Assembly: GCF_002205895.1 (NCBI RefSeq)
Contig: NZ_NJDE01000013.1
Location: forward strand, 32,097-96,096
Length of the DNA stretch: 64,000 nucleotides
Origin: Saccharibacillus sp. O23
GTDB lineage: Bacteria > Bacillota > Bacilli > Paenibacillales > Paenibacillaceae
Direction: 5' to 3'
Shown: positions 48,778 through 58,522 of the stretch, piece after piece
Numbering within the stretch: position 1 is the stretch's first letter
Layout of the letters: each line of letters begins with the position of its first letter
Position numbers and translations under genes: made by a program
Notes under the pieces: model-generated
Database searches by the model: none
Seen by the model: the letters and a program-made list of their open reading frames with translations, nothing else
Told to the model about the DNA's origin: nothing

Positions 48778-49646
48778 ACGCGGTAAGAATGGAAAGCATC
48801 GGCAAACGCTACGACGGATTCGAATTGAACGGCGTAACCTTCGATGTCCGCAAAGGCTTCATCACCGGATTGATCGGGCCGAACGGTTCGGGCAAAAGCA
48901 CGTTGATCCGCATGATGATGCAGATGGTTCGGCCCGATCAAGGGCATGTCGAATTGTTCGGACGAAGACTGCAAGGCGACGCGGCCGAGCTTCGGGGCAA
49001 GATCGGTTACGTGTCGGACGAAAGTTATTTTTACGAACATCTGACGTTGAAACGAATGAAGAATATTCTGGCCCCGTTCTACGGCGATTGGAACGAAGAC
49101 GTCTTCCGCGGTTATCTGGACCGGTTCGAACTGCCCGAGAACAAGAAGATCAAAGAACTGTCCAAAGGCATGAAAATGAAGTTCTCGCTGGCGGTCGCTT
49201 TGTCCCATTCGGCCGAGCTGCTGATCATGGACGAACCGACGGCGGGGCTCGATCCCGTATTCCGGCGCGAACTGCTGGACCTGCTGGCCGAGCAGATCCA
49301 AGACGAGCGCCGATCGATCTTGTTCTCCAGCCATATCACCAACGACCTCGACCGGATCGCCGATTATATCGTGTTCGTCAACAAAGGCAGGCTGATCTTC
49401 GAAGAAACCAAAGACGCGGTGCTGGAACGTCATGCGCTCGTCAAAGGCGGCAAAGAACTGCTGGATGCCGATCTGCGCGCGCTCTTTATAGGGCTGAGAG
49501 AAACGGACATGGGGTTCGAAGGCTTAATGAAGGAACGCGAATCGGCGGAAAAGCTGTTCGGAGGTCTGGCCTTGATCGAACAGCCGACGCTCGAAGAGAT
49601 CGTGTATTACACGGCGAAAGGGAAAGGGGAACGGGTTCATGCATAG
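48774..49646 (+). CDS. ABC transporter ATP-binding protein (YtrB-like)
   Basis: A 290-residue ATPase. Walker A GPNGSGKST, signature LSKGMKMKFSLAVAL, Walker B LLIMDEPTAGLDP and H-loop FSSHITNDL. It overlaps both neighbours (4 bp with the GntR gene, 8 bp with the permease gene), so all three are translationally coupled. Together they form a small exporter-type ABC system of the Ytr kind; the substrate is unknown. Confidence 0.94.
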   Translation: MNAVRMESIGKRYDGFELNGVTFDVRKGFITGLIGPNGSGKSTLIRMMMQMVRPDQGHVELFGRRLQGDAAELRGKIGYVSDESYFYEHLTLKRMKNILAPFYGDWNEDVFRGYLDRFELPENKKIKELSKGMKMKFSLAVALSHSAELLIMDEPTAGLDPVFRRELLDLLAEQIQDERRSILFSSHITNDLDRIADYIVFVNKGRLIFEETKDAVLERHALVKGGKELLDADLRALFIGLRETDMGFEGLMKERESAEKLFGGLALIEQPTLEEIVYYTAKGKGERVHA

Positions 49647-50277
49647 CGTGGTTTATCTGGTCCGGAAAGATATTTTGCTGGTATATCGCTATATATTGAT
49701 TCTTTTTCCGTTCTTCGCCTACATGACTTTCGCGCAAAACGCAAGCTTTTTGATCTATGCGATGATGCCGGCGATGATCTTGTTCATCACGTCCTGCACG
49801 ATCGATATTCAGAATGGAACGCAGCGCTTTACGGCCAGTCTTCCGGTCAGCCGCCGTCAGTTCGTGCTTTCCAAGTATGCGAGCATCCTGCCTTTTACGG
49901 TGATCGGTTTAGTTTTCAGCGTCGTCTTTTATCTATGCGCGGGGCTGCTCGGAATCGAAGCGGGCGTTTTTCGCGCCCATGACATGCTGGCCGTGTTCGG
50001 ATTGAACGCGTTGGTCGCTTCGATCTATCTGCCCGTTTATTATTGGCTGGGACCCAAAGGCATTCAGACTGTGCGTATCGTTTTTATGATTCTGGTGATC
50101 TTCGTGAGCACCTTGATCGGTTCGCTGGTCCAAAATTCGCTGACCATGCAAAGATGGATCGACGACGACATCTGGAGAGCCGCGCCGACGCTGCTGACGG
50201 CGGGCTTGGCGCTGACCGTGCTGGTGATCGCGTCCGCGGCGCTATCGATCAAGCTGTACGGACGGCGGGACGTATAG
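49639..50277 (+). CDS. ABC-2 type transporter permease
   Basis: A 212-residue membrane protein with six hydrophobic segments, starting SVVYLVRKDILLVYRYILILF, and the conserved FTASLPVSRRQFVLSKYAS segment typical of ABC-2 permeases (ABC2_membrane_5). Partner of the preceding ATPase. The operon ends with a terminator 40 bp on. Confidence 0.88.
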   Translation: MHSVVYLVRKDILLVYRYILILFPFFAYMTFAQNASFLIYAMMPAMILFITSCTIDIQNGTQRFTASLPVSRRQFVLSKYASILPFTVIGLVFSVVFYLCAGLLGIEAGVFRAHDMLAVFGLNALVASIYLPVYYWLGPKGIQTVRIVFMILVIFVSTLIGSLVQNSLTMQRWIDDDIWRAAPTLLTAGLALTVLVIASAALSIKLYGRRDV

Positions 50278-50318
50278 GAAAGATTCGTTTTCGGGGGTGG
50301 GAAAGGTTCCTATTCAAG

Positions 50319-50350
50319 AAAAGTCCTGTTTGAAAAGAACAGGACTTTTT
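50319..50350 (+). terminator. Terminator of the GntR/ABC operon
   Basis: AAAAGTCCTGTT pairs perfectly with AACAGGACTTTT, loop TGAAAAG, followed by T. Confidence 0.92.
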
Positions 50351-50442
50351 GGCGTGTTCAGAAAGGGTTCGGACCGATAGGATAAGATAGGAAACCGAAA
50401 CGGTTCGACATCCAGACGATTACAGAGGAGACAAGATCACAG

Positions 50443-53205
50443 ATGACATCCAGCTTTTCCAAAGCCAAATGGGCCAAGAAAGCAGCCGTACTCAGTTTTT
50501 CGTTTGCATTGACTCTCGGGGCTTCCGTTCCGGCGGCGTTCGCCGATTCGATCGATCAAAATATCTCGAATGATGTAAACGTGAATGATCCGTCTTCCAC
50601 GGATCCTAACACCTCTTCGCCGAACGTAGCCGATCCGCAAAACGAGAAAAATTGGACCAAAATTCAAGATATTAATGCGAAGGGTCTTGTTACTTCTCTT
50701 TTGGACTCTGACGGCAATATGTATACAATCGTCAACGATTATTCGCCTGATCGCAAAGGGATAGCCATTTATCGAAACGGAGATATCGAACCGTTATCTA
50801 AAGGCGATCTTCCGATCATACGTTCGAGTAATATGTCTTCTTTTGCGGCATACAAAGGCGTTCTTTATGCCGCATACAGAGACACGGAAAACGATATTGA
50901 CGCGCCTCTTATCATCAAAAGGTTTGTAAACGGAACATGGGAAAATGTTGGCGCTCCTTTGACCGATGTCAAAGCTTCCAACATAACGCTTGGAGCAGGG
51001 AACGATCGACTTTATTTGGCTTATACGGACTCGGCCGCTTCCGGTGGTCTGACTATACAAAGCTACTCCCTAGGAACCAATTCTTCGGGGTCATGGGGGT
51101 TATTGGAAGGAACATCTCAGGGGAACAATCAGCATGATGTAAATTACATCAAAATGCAGGTCGTGGAAGGACAGCCTTTCATCATGTACAAAGTCTATGA
51201 AGGCGTGCAAAGTCGATTGCATTTTGTGACGTATGCAAGCGATTCTTCCGATACGGTTCTTATCCCGACAACCAAAGAAGTCGAAATTCCTTCTTCGATT
51301 GGCGAGATCTCTTACGCGACGGACGGATTAGGCATGCATGCGATTTATTATATAGACTCGACACAAACACCGGAACAGGCGCTGCAAATCAAAACGTATA
51401 CGCAAACTCTTGATGAAAATAACGATGCTTGGCTGCACGCCGGAAGTCCAGGATTGATGGCAAAAGGCGGACAGAGCGGAAAACAAATTACTTTCGCGGG
51501 AGGATACCTATACGCGGCTTATAATTCGGGCGAACAACAAGCACCTTCGGTATCCAAATATAACGGCAGCATATGGGAATCTCTTCCGAACGCGACGCCT
51601 GAAGGAATTCCTTATCAACGGGACGGGATTCCGGCTTTGATCAACGCAACCCAAGATGTCGTGTACGTGAATTACCAATATGCGGTGGGTATGACGATCA
51701 GTACGCTTACTTTAAGATTCGGAACTCCGATTTCCGAAACGATTCCCGATCCCGGCACTACGCCTACTCCGAACCCCGGCACTGGCGGATCGGACGGAGG
51801 AGCCGGCGGCGACAATCCGGGCACGGGCGGCGGCTCCACTCCTCCGGTCGTCATAACGCCGCCTACGCCTGACCCTGCACCTACGCCTAACCCGACGCCG
51901 GCTCCGACAACGAGCTCTCCGGCTCCGAGCACGCCTTCGACTCCGGTTCCCGCTCCTGCGCCGGCCGCTTCGGCTCTGCTGCCGGTGATCGTGGGCGGCA
52001 AAAACGTGAGCGCTTTGTCTTCCGCCCAGACGTCGAACGTCGGCGGGATCCGCACGACGAACTTTAAACTCGACGAAGCCAAGATTTTGTCCGAACTGCC
52101 GAATTCGGGCAGCGGCGGCATCATCGTTCCGCTGGCGGAATCGGCGAACAAGCTGACCGGGGAGATCAGCGGCAAGCTGCTCGGCTCGCTGCGCCAAGGC
52201 AACCTGCCGCTGACGATCCGCACGCCGGACTTTTCGGTCAAGCTGCCGGCTTCCGGCCTGAACGTTCAATCGGTTTCCGGCACGGTCGACGCCGCCGCCG
52301 TTTACAACATCGAAGTCAGCGCTCCTTCCGAGGCGGAGACCGAATCGCTGAACAAAGCGATTGCCGAACGCGGCGGACAGCGGTCCGATCTGGCGCCGCT
52401 CAAGTTCAGCTTGGCCGCCGGCGCAGGCGCGAACGAAGCGTGGACCGACAAATTCGAAAATTACGCGGAGTACTCGGTGAAACTGCCGACAAGCGCCGTT
52501 TCCGCCGGATTGACGGGCGTCACGCTGAATCCCGACGGCACGCTCAAGCCGCTGCCGACGAGAATCGTCGAACTAGGCGGCGAGAAGTACGTCGTCGTCA
52601 AGACGCTGGAAGGCGGGGGCGTATCTTTCATGAACGCGCAGTCTTCTTACGCGGATACCGATAACCACTGGAGCCGGTCGGCGGTCGAAGATCTTTCCGC
52701 CCGCCAGATCCTCAACGGGGAAAGCACGGGGCAATTCGCGCCGAACCGTCCGGTTACCCGCGCGGAATTCGCGGCCGCGGTCGTTCGCGCTTACGCGCTG
52801 TACGACCGCGGAACCGAACGTTCTTTCAAAGACGTGAAGGCCTCCGACTGGTACGCGGAAGCCGTTCGCACCGCCGCCCAATGGAACCTGATCAACGGGC
52901 AAAGCGACGGAGGCTTCGCTCCGGACCGGACGATCAGCCGCGAGGAAGCGGCGGCGATTCTGGGACGCGCCCAGTCGGCGCTGACGCCGGATACGGCAGT
53001 CGGCGGTTCGGCTTCGATGCAGCTCGGCAGCTTTGAAGATTCCGGCGAAGTCAGCGATTGGTCCCGTTCGGCGGTCGAGCAGATGATACGCCAAGGCGTT
53101 ATTCGGGGCTACGACGGAAGCCTGAAGCCGGGCAGCGACGTGACGCGCGGCGAGACGGCGGCTATGCTGCAGCGTTTGCTGAGCCAATCCGGAATGATCG
53201 ATTGA
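50443..53205 (+). CDS. S-layer-homology domain surface protein with compositionally distinct N-terminal region
   Basis: A 920-residue secreted protein. Signal peptide 1-31 (ends PAAFA); an N-terminal region to about 425 without a domain I recognise (repeating short beta-like units such as GNDRLYLAYTDSA and GGYLYAAYNSG suggest a beta-propeller); a Pro/Gly/Thr linker (about 430-510); a middle domain; and three SLH modules (about 730-920: YADTDNHWSRSAVEDLSARQ, FKDVKASDWYAEAVRTAAQW, FEDSGEVSDWSRSAVEQMIRQG) for wall anchoring. The DNA for the N-terminal region is poorer in GC than the rest (25 of 60 bases at 51181 against 40 of 60 at 52201). GAGGAGAC precedes the ATG. Function unknown. Confidence 0.88.
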   Translation: MTSSFSKAKWAKKAAVLSFSFALTLGASVPAAFADSIDQNISNDVNVNDPSSTDPNTSSPNVADPQNEKNWTKIQDINAKGLVTSLLDSDGNMYTIVNDYSPDRKGIAIYRNGDIEPLSKGDLPIIRSSNMSSFAAYKGVLYAAYRDTENDIDAPLIIKRFVNGTWENVGAPLTDVKASNITLGAGNDRLYLAYTDSAASGGLTIQSYSLGTNSSGSWGLLEGTSQGNNQHDVNYIKMQVVEGQPFIMYKVYEGVQSRLHFVTYASDSSDTVLIPTTKEVEIPSSIGEISYATDGLGMHAIYYIDSTQTPEQALQIKTYTQTLDENNDAWLHAGSPGLMAKGGQSGKQITFAGGYLYAAYNSGEQQAPSVSKYNGSIWESLPNATPEGIPYQRDGIPALINATQDVVYVNYQYAVGMTISTLTLRFGTPISETIPDPGTTPTPNPGTGGSDGGAGGDNPGTGGGSTPPVVITPPTPDPAPTPNPTPAPTTSSPAPSTPSTPVPAPAPAASALLPVIVGGKNVSALSSAQTSNVGGIRTTNFKLDEAKILSELPNSGSGGIIVPLAESANKLTGEISGKLLGSLRQGNLPLTIRTPDFSVKLPASGLNVQSVSGTVDAAAVYNIEVSAPSEAETESLNKAIAERGGQRSDLAPLKFSLAAGAGANEAWTDKFENYAEYSVKLPTSAVSAGLTGVTLNPDGTLKPLPTRIVELGGEKYVVVKTLEGGGVSFMNAQSSYADTDNHWSRSAVEDLSARQILNGESTGQFAPNRPVTRAEFAAAVVRAYALYDRGTERSFKDVKASDWYAEAVRTAAQWNLINGQSDGGFAPDRTISREEAAAILGRAQSALTPDTAVGGSASMQLGSFEDSGEVSDWSRSAVEQMIRQGVIRGYDGSLKPGSDVTRGETAAMLQRLLSQSGMID

Positions 53206-53253
53206 TTTCTTGAAATTCGAGCATCGCCTTTTTCTGAATATGAGCCAAACCGG

Positions 53254-53293
53254 AGGTCCGGAACGTCAACCACGACGTTCCGGACCTTTTTTT
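53254..53293 (+). terminator. Terminator of the SLH protein gene
   Basis: AGGTCCGGAACGT pairs perfectly with ACGTTCCGGACCT, followed by seven T. Confidence 0.95.
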
Positions 53294-53441
53294 CGAATGA
53301 ATCGGCGTTTTTTGCCAATTTGTAAAACGAAGAGGTAAGCACTATACTTAAAGTGACCGATATTGGGAGTAGGCATACTATTCGACATGACGGCCGGACG
53401 CCGAGTTCGGGTGCCCCCTGCAGAGAGGAACGAGAACGAAA

Positions 53442-54209
53442 GTGATAGAAAATAACGCTTTGGACTTGACCAAAAACCGGGTTCCGATGGAACAGTTGAA
53501 ATCGTTTCGCGACGAAGTGACCCGCTTTATGATGACCTACAAGTTTGCGCTTGACGAGATGGAGACGAAGATCGATATTCTCAAACAAGAATTTCAGACG
53601 CTGCACGATTACAGTCCGATCGAGCATACCAAATCCCGTCTGAAATCGCCGGAAAGCATCGTGAACAAGCTGGTTCGCAAAAACCGCAATATTTCGCTCG
53701 AGTCGATCAAAGAACATATCCGCGATATCGCCGGCCTGCGCATCACCTGCTCGTTCATCTCCGACATCTACAAAGTAAGCGAGATGCTGAAGCAGCAGGA
53801 CGACCTGAAAGTGCTGGAAGTCAAAGATTATATCGCGAATCCCAAACCGAACGGTTACCGCAGCCTGCATCTGTTGATCGAAGTGCCGGTCTTCTTGTCC
53901 GATCGGACCGAACATGTCTGCGTCGAACTCCAGATCCGCACCATCGCGATGGATTTCTGGGCCAGCCTCGAACACAAAATCTTCTACAAGTATAATCAGG
54001 ACGTTCCGGAAGAATTGTTGGCCGAACTCAAAGCCGCGGCCGATTCCGCCAGTTCGCTGGATCTTCAGATGGAACGCTTGCAGCATGAAGTTCAGGCGAT
54101 CAAAGACGCGCATGACGCCGAAGAACGCGAACTTCTCAAAACGATTCATATCAACGGACAGCAGTTCCGGATTCCGGGCACGCTGCTGGATATTTTGGGG
54201 CAGCATTGA
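53442..54209 (+). CDS. Small alarmone synthetase ((p)ppGpp synthetase, YjbM/YwaC type)
   Basis: A 255-residue RelA/SpoT synthetase-domain protein. KSRLKSPESIVNKLVRKN, DIAGLRITCSFISDIYKV and NPKPNGYRSLHLLIEVPVFLSD followed by ELQIRTIAMDFWASLEHKIFYK are the synthetase motifs; no HD hydrolase, TGS or ACT domain is present. It would make (p)ppGpp from GTP or GDP and ATP. GTG start at 53442. Typical length for SAS proteins. Confidence 0.93.
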   Translation: MIENNALDLTKNRVPMEQLKSFRDEVTRFMMTYKFALDEMETKIDILKQEFQTLHDYSPIEHTKSRLKSPESIVNKLVRKNRNISLESIKEHIRDIAGLRITCSFISDIYKVSEMLKQQDDLKVLEVKDYIANPKPNGYRSLHLLIEVPVFLSDRTEHVCVELQIRTIAMDFWASLEHKIFYKYNQDVPEELLAELKAAADSASSLDLQMERLQHEVQAIKDAHDAEERELLKTIHINGQQFRIPGTLLDILGQH

Positions 54210-54218
54210 CGGATTCTG

Positions 54219-54258
54219 AAAAAGACCGGGGAGGTTCATCTTCCGATCGGTCTTTTTT
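54219..54258 (+). terminator. Terminator of the alarmone synthetase gene
   Basis: AAAAAGACCG pairs with CGGTCTTTTT around a partly paired 19-base loop, followed by T. Confidence 0.85.
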
Positions 54259-54404
54259 CCTATATTTTATAGGCCGAATTAGGGATGAGACATTGATTTT
54301 AACGGCGGGTGACCTTAGTATAGGGATACTTGGTAGTCATTGTATCGCGATAAAGTCGCGGACAACTTACATGGAAACTGCGGCTGCATGGGGGAGGAGA
54401 CACC

Positions 54405-56033
54405 TTGCCGGATCATCATTCAGACAAAAAAACGGCTTCGATTAAAAGACCGGACTGGGAACTGCTTGACCGGGCGGCGGAGCGAGGGGGCTGTAGCCGC
54501 GAAGAATTCGAGGTACTGCTCGATCGGTTGGAGATTCAGCCTTATCGGGACATTAACGTGGCGATCGGGCCGGTTCAGCAGGCGCTGGTCGCCGCCGAAC
54601 GGCTCGGGTACGAAGATCTGATTCAGCGCACTCGCTTGATTCACGCCGACGTGATCGGCCGGCAGGGCAAAGTGGCCGAGAGCGGACGTTTGATTCGGGA
54701 GATCAATGCTTGGGCGTCGGAGCACGGCCACGATCATATTCTCGCGCGGAGCCATCGCTTGCTGTGCAGCTTCTTCCGCAGGCTCGGCGATCACGACAGC
54801 GCGCTCGAACATGCTCTTCGCGCCTTGAAGCATCTGCCGAGCGGGGTAGCGCCCGCCACGCGCGCGGATCACTTGATGATTCTCGCTTTGGCGCTGGACG
54901 AGTCGGGCGCTTACGACGATGCGAAACAGCGTTTCGACGAGGTGTTGGCGATCGCCGACGCGACGGACGATGTCCAATTTGCTTTGTATGCGCTCAACAA
55001 TATGGCGTTTACGTATTACGATCTCGGCGATCTCGAGAAAGCCGCGCAGTTGATCGAGGAGATCCGCGAACTGTCCGGACGGCACGGGCTTCGGATCGAC
55101 ATGATGCTGCTGGACACGATCGCCAAAGGCGAAATCCTGCTGGGCGATCCGCAAGCCGCCGAGAAGACGCTGCTGTCCGTGGTCTCCGACCCGTCGCAGA
55201 GAAAGCTCAGCGAATTGGCTTCGCTGCCGGAATGCATGCTGACGATCACGCAGGCGCAGCTGATGCAAGGCAAACTGGCCGAAGCGCAGGCTATGCTGGA
55301 CGAGGCCCGTCATCTGTGCGACGATCACGGCTTGACCGGACTCGGCGTGCGGGTTCGGCTTCGTCAGGCCGAGCTGTATGCGGCCGCGGGACGTTACAAA
55401 GAAGCGTACGAGGAACACCGCGTGTTCCACGACGAATCGGAAGCGCTTCGCTCGGCCGAACGCGAAGCCAAAGCGCGCATCTTCCAGGCCGTATTCGAGG
55501 CCGAGGAGGCTCGCAAGAGCAGCGAGCACTTCCGCGAGATGGCGCTGCGCGATCCGCTTACCGGACTGCGCAATCGCCGCTTTATCGACGAGCATCTCAA
55601 CGAGCTGCTGGTGCAGTCCGCGGAGAACGGCGAACCGCTCACGGTCGCGATCATCGATTTGGACTTCTTCAAGCGGATCAACGATACGCTCTCGCACGTC
55701 GTCGGCGATACGGTCTTGATCAACGTGGCGAAGATCCTGTCGGTCGCCGCCCCGGAGAAAGCTTCGGTGGCGCGCATGGGCGGCGAGGAATTCGTCGCCA
55801 TGTTCCCGCGTACCGACGCGAAGCAGGGGCGCGAGTTGGCGAATCGGATGTGCCTCGCGATCCGGAACGCGGATTGGAGCCCGATCACGGGCAAATTGCC
55901 CGTGACGGCAAGCATCGGCGTACATACCGTGTACGGCGGCGGCATCAGCCGCACGGATCTGCTCGCGGTAGCCGACCGCCGGTTATATATGGCGAAACGG
56001 TCGGGCAAAGACCGGGTCGTGGCGGAAGGGTAA
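54405..56033 (+). CDS. TPR-repeat diguanylate cyclase
   Basis: A 542-residue cytoplasmic protein. Residues about 40-360 are tetratricopeptide-like helical repeats; about 375-540 is a GGDEF domain with DPLTGLRNRRFIDEHL, IIDLDFFKRINDT and the active-site loop GGEEF. No membrane helix is seen. The GGEEF form is compatible with c-di-GMP synthesis; the RxxD inhibitory site five residues upstream of the loop is absent (sequence there is APEKASVARM), so no product inhibition is expected. TTG start with GGGAGGAGA upstream. Neighbours do not suggest the input. Confidence 0.9.
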   Translation: MPDHHSDKKTASIKRPDWELLDRAAERGGCSREEFEVLLDRLEIQPYRDINVAIGPVQQALVAAERLGYEDLIQRTRLIHADVIGRQGKVAESGRLIREINAWASEHGHDHILARSHRLLCSFFRRLGDHDSALEHALRALKHLPSGVAPATRADHLMILALALDESGAYDDAKQRFDEVLAIADATDDVQFALYALNNMAFTYYDLGDLEKAAQLIEEIRELSGRHGLRIDMMLLDTIAKGEILLGDPQAAEKTLLSVVSDPSQRKLSELASLPECMLTITQAQLMQGKLAEAQAMLDEARHLCDDHGLTGLGVRVRLRQAELYAAAGRYKEAYEEHRVFHDESEALRSAEREAKARIFQAVFEAEEARKSSEHFREMALRDPLTGLRNRRFIDEHLNELLVQSAENGEPLTVAIIDLDFFKRINDTLSHVVGDTVLINVAKILSVAAPEKASVARMGGEEFVAMFPRTDAKQGRELANRMCLAIRNADWSPITGKLPVTASIGVHTVYGGGISRTDLLAVADRRLYMAKRSGKDRVVAEG

Positions 56034-56049
56034 TACGGACTCGATCGCG

Positions 56050-56087
56050 CAGCCCCGGCAGGGATTTCGGACCTGCCGGGGCTGTTT
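56050..56087 (+). terminator. Terminator of the diguanylate cyclase gene
   Basis: CAGCCCCGGCAGG pairs perfectly with CCTGCCGGGGCTG, followed by a short T run. Confidence 0.88.
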
Positions 56088-56153
56088 GCCGTGCATTTTC
56101 GAACGGTTGCGTGTTTAATAAAGTAAGAAGCAAGCGGACAGGAGGAGTTATCG

Positions 56154-56882
56154 ATGAGCAAAAAGGTATTGGTCGTAGACGACGAACCGGGGATTCGCAG
56201 CGCGATCGCGTACGCCCTGAAACGGGAAGGATACGAGACGGAAACGGCGGCCGACGGGGAAGAAGCGCTCGAGAAAGTCGAAAGTTTCGGCCCTTCGGTC
56301 TTGGTGCTCGACGTCATGATGCCCAAAATGGACGGATACGAAGTCTGCCGACGTCTGGAGAACCGCAGCGGAATCGGCATTATTCTGCTCACGGTCAAGA
56401 ACGACATGATCGACAAGATCGTCGGGCTGGAACTGGGCGCGGACGATTATATGACGAAGCCGTTCGAGATCCGCGAAGTGCTGGCGAGAGTCAAAGCTTT
56501 GATGCGCCGTCTGGAGAAAAACGGAGCGGCCGCGGGCGGCGGCGAATCCGGCGATTCGGCCCCTGACGAAGCGGAAGCCGGCGATCTCGTGGAACTCGGC
56601 CCGCTGCGGATCCGCATCTCGCACCGTTCGGCCGAACTCGACGGGCAGGAGCTGGAATTGACGCCCAAAGAATTCGATCTGCTGACGCTGCTCGTCTCCC
56701 GGCCGGCCCGCGTCTTCACGCGCGACGACCTGCTGGACCGGGTATGGAGCATGGATTACGCGGGCGGCACGCGCACGGTGGATATCCATGTGCAGCGTCT
56801 GCGCAAAAAGCTCGGCGAGCATCATCAGGGAATGCTGCAAACGGTATACGGCGTCGGGTATAAGGCGGCTCTGCCGTCATGA
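56154..56882 (+). CDS. OmpR/PhoB-type response regulator
   Basis: A 242-residue regulator. Receiver with VDDE, phospho-acceptor Asp53 (VLVLDVMMPKMDGYEV) and switch Lys in DYMTKPFEIREVLARVKALMRR; an acidic, Gly-rich linker (about 123-143) longer than usual; winged helix with ELTPKEFDLLTLLVSRPARVFTRDDLLDRVW and RTVDIHVQRLRKKL. GGACAGGAGG precedes the ATG. Overlaps the kinase gene by ATGA. Confidence 0.95.
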   Translation: MSKKVLVVDDEPGIRSAIAYALKREGYETETAADGEEALEKVESFGPSVLVLDVMMPKMDGYEVCRRLENRSGIGIILLTVKNDMIDKIVGLELGADDYMTKPFEIREVLARVKALMRRLEKNGAAAGGGESGDSAPDEAEAGDLVELGPLRIRISHRSAELDGQELELTPKEFDLLTLLVSRPARVFTRDDLLDRVWSMDYAGGTRTVDIHVQRLRKKLGEHHQGMLQTVYGVGYKAALPS

Positions 56883-58411
56883 GAATCAGCATCAAGCTGA
56901 AATTCACGCTGTTTCTGGCCGTGCTGCTGATTCTGACGGTCGGCGTATTGAGCGCATTGGTGCTGCGAGGCACGGAAGAGAGCCAGAAAGAGCAGATCGA
57001 AGCGACGATGGCGCGGCAGACGCAGCTCGCGAATCTGCGGGTCAGACAAGAGTATTATTCGCAGACGCCGAGACTTCAGCCGCCGGCTTTTCTGAAGCAG
57101 GAAGGCGTGCGTTTATCGGACGAGCTGTCGGATCTGATCGGCATGCCCGTGACCTTATACGATGCCGAAGGCGGCCGGATCGGCACGTCGCTGCCCGGAG
57201 AGATCGGACCGCTGGAAGGAGACGCTTCGGGCGCATCGGCTTTTCGTTACGCGATCGGCGGGCAGGTGGCGTATTGGAAGCAGGGCAGTTCGCTGGAATA
57301 TTTCGCGCCGCTGGAAGGCCCGGACGGGCAGCTCGGCGTAATCCGTTTCCGTTATCCGATCGGCAGCTACCAAGCGGCTTACGCGGATATTCGCGACCTC
57401 TTCGTGACGATCGGACTCAGCGTGGTCGCGCTCAGCTTCGTGCTGGGGTATCTGTTCTTCAACCGCTTCGCGGGCGGCATCGTCCGATTGAAAAAAGCGG
57501 CGGACGCGATCCGACGGGGCGAGTTTATCCGTTCGGCTCCGCTTAAACGCAGCCGCGACGAACTGGGTCAGCTCGGCGAAGGATTGTACGAGATGAGCGG
57601 CGCGATCGAACGCAATATCTCGGCCATGCAAGGCGAACAGCGCAAGCTCAAGCTCGCGGTAGAGAAATTGCAGGCGCTCGAGCGGCAGCAAAAAGAATAT
57701 ATCGGCAGCATCAGCCACGAGTTCAAAACGCCGCTCACTTCGATCAAAGCCTACGTCGAACTGCTGGAGATGTACGGCGACGATCCGAATCTGCTGGAAG
57801 AAGCGCGGCTCAATATCGGCAAAGAAGCGGAGCGGCTGTACGAGATGGTCGAGAAAGTGCTTCGGCTCGCGGAATTGGAGAAATACGATTTCGAACTGCA
57901 GGCCGGCGAGATGGACGCGGACGAAGCGCTGGCCGATATCGCCGGACGGATGCGGGGCAAAGCGGAGAGGTTCGGTCTGACGCTTCGCCTAGACGCCGAG
58001 CAGGATGGCGAAGATGCGGTTCATCGGGCCCCGATCTGGTTCGACCGGGAAAGTTTTATGCATATTTTCGTGAATTTGTTGGATAACGCGATCAAATACA
58101 ATGTCGCGGACGGGACGGTAACGGTGGAGAGCGGAGTGAAGCGGATCGGGCAGGAGGAACGTCTGGCGGTTCGCGTCGCGAATACCGGACCGGCGATTCC
58201 CGAAGAGCTGCGCGAACGCATCTTCGAACCGTTCTTCACCGTCAACCGGGACCGGGCGCGGCAGTCGGGCGGCAGCGGCTTGGGTCTGGCATTGGTCAAA
58301 AGGCTGACGGAAGCGCAGGGCGGCACGATCGAGCTGGTGTCTTCCGACGAAAGCGGTACTTTATTCGAATTGACGTTTCCTTTTGCGGGCAAAGAAGCGG
58401 CGAAGGCATAA
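56879..58411 (+). CDS. Membrane sensor histidine kinase
   Basis: A 510-residue kinase. Two membrane helices (about 9-28 and 176-200) flank a single extracytoplasmic domain of about 150 residues; HAMP follows. HisKA with phospho-acceptor His280 in SISHEFKTPLTSIKAYVELLEM, N box NLLDNAIKYN, G boxes and SGGSGLGLALVKRL at the C-terminus. Cognate partner of the overlapping response regulator. The signal is unknown; the downstream lipoprotein gene could be a target or an accessory sensor. Confidence 0.94.
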   Translation: MRISIKLKFTLFLAVLLILTVGVLSALVLRGTEESQKEQIEATMARQTQLANLRVRQEYYSQTPRLQPPAFLKQEGVRLSDELSDLIGMPVTLYDAEGGRIGTSLPGEIGPLEGDASGASAFRYAIGGQVAYWKQGSSLEYFAPLEGPDGQLGVIRFRYPIGSYQAAYADIRDLFVTIGLSVVALSFVLGYLFFNRFAGGIVRLKKAADAIRRGEFIRSAPLKRSRDELGQLGEGLYEMSGAIERNISAMQGEQRKLKLAVEKLQALERQQKEYIGSISHEFKTPLTSIKAYVELLEMYGDDPNLLEEARLNIGKEAERLYEMVEKVLRLAELEKYDFELQAGEMDADEALADIAGRMRGKAERFGLTLRLDAEQDGEDAVHRAPIWFDRESFMHIFVNLLDNAIKYNVADGTVTVESGVKRIGQEERLAVRVANTGPAIPEELRERIFEPFFTVNRDRARQSGGSGLGLALVKRLTEAQGGTIELVSSDESGTLFELTFPFAGKEAAKA

Positions 58412-58522
58412 GGATAGAACGCATCCCAATCAGGACGGCGGGATTGTTTACGCGGCTGAAACATTTTCGAAGCATTTGTCCGGTACACTGGTTCTATTCA
58501 TAACGAGGGGAAGGAACGACCC

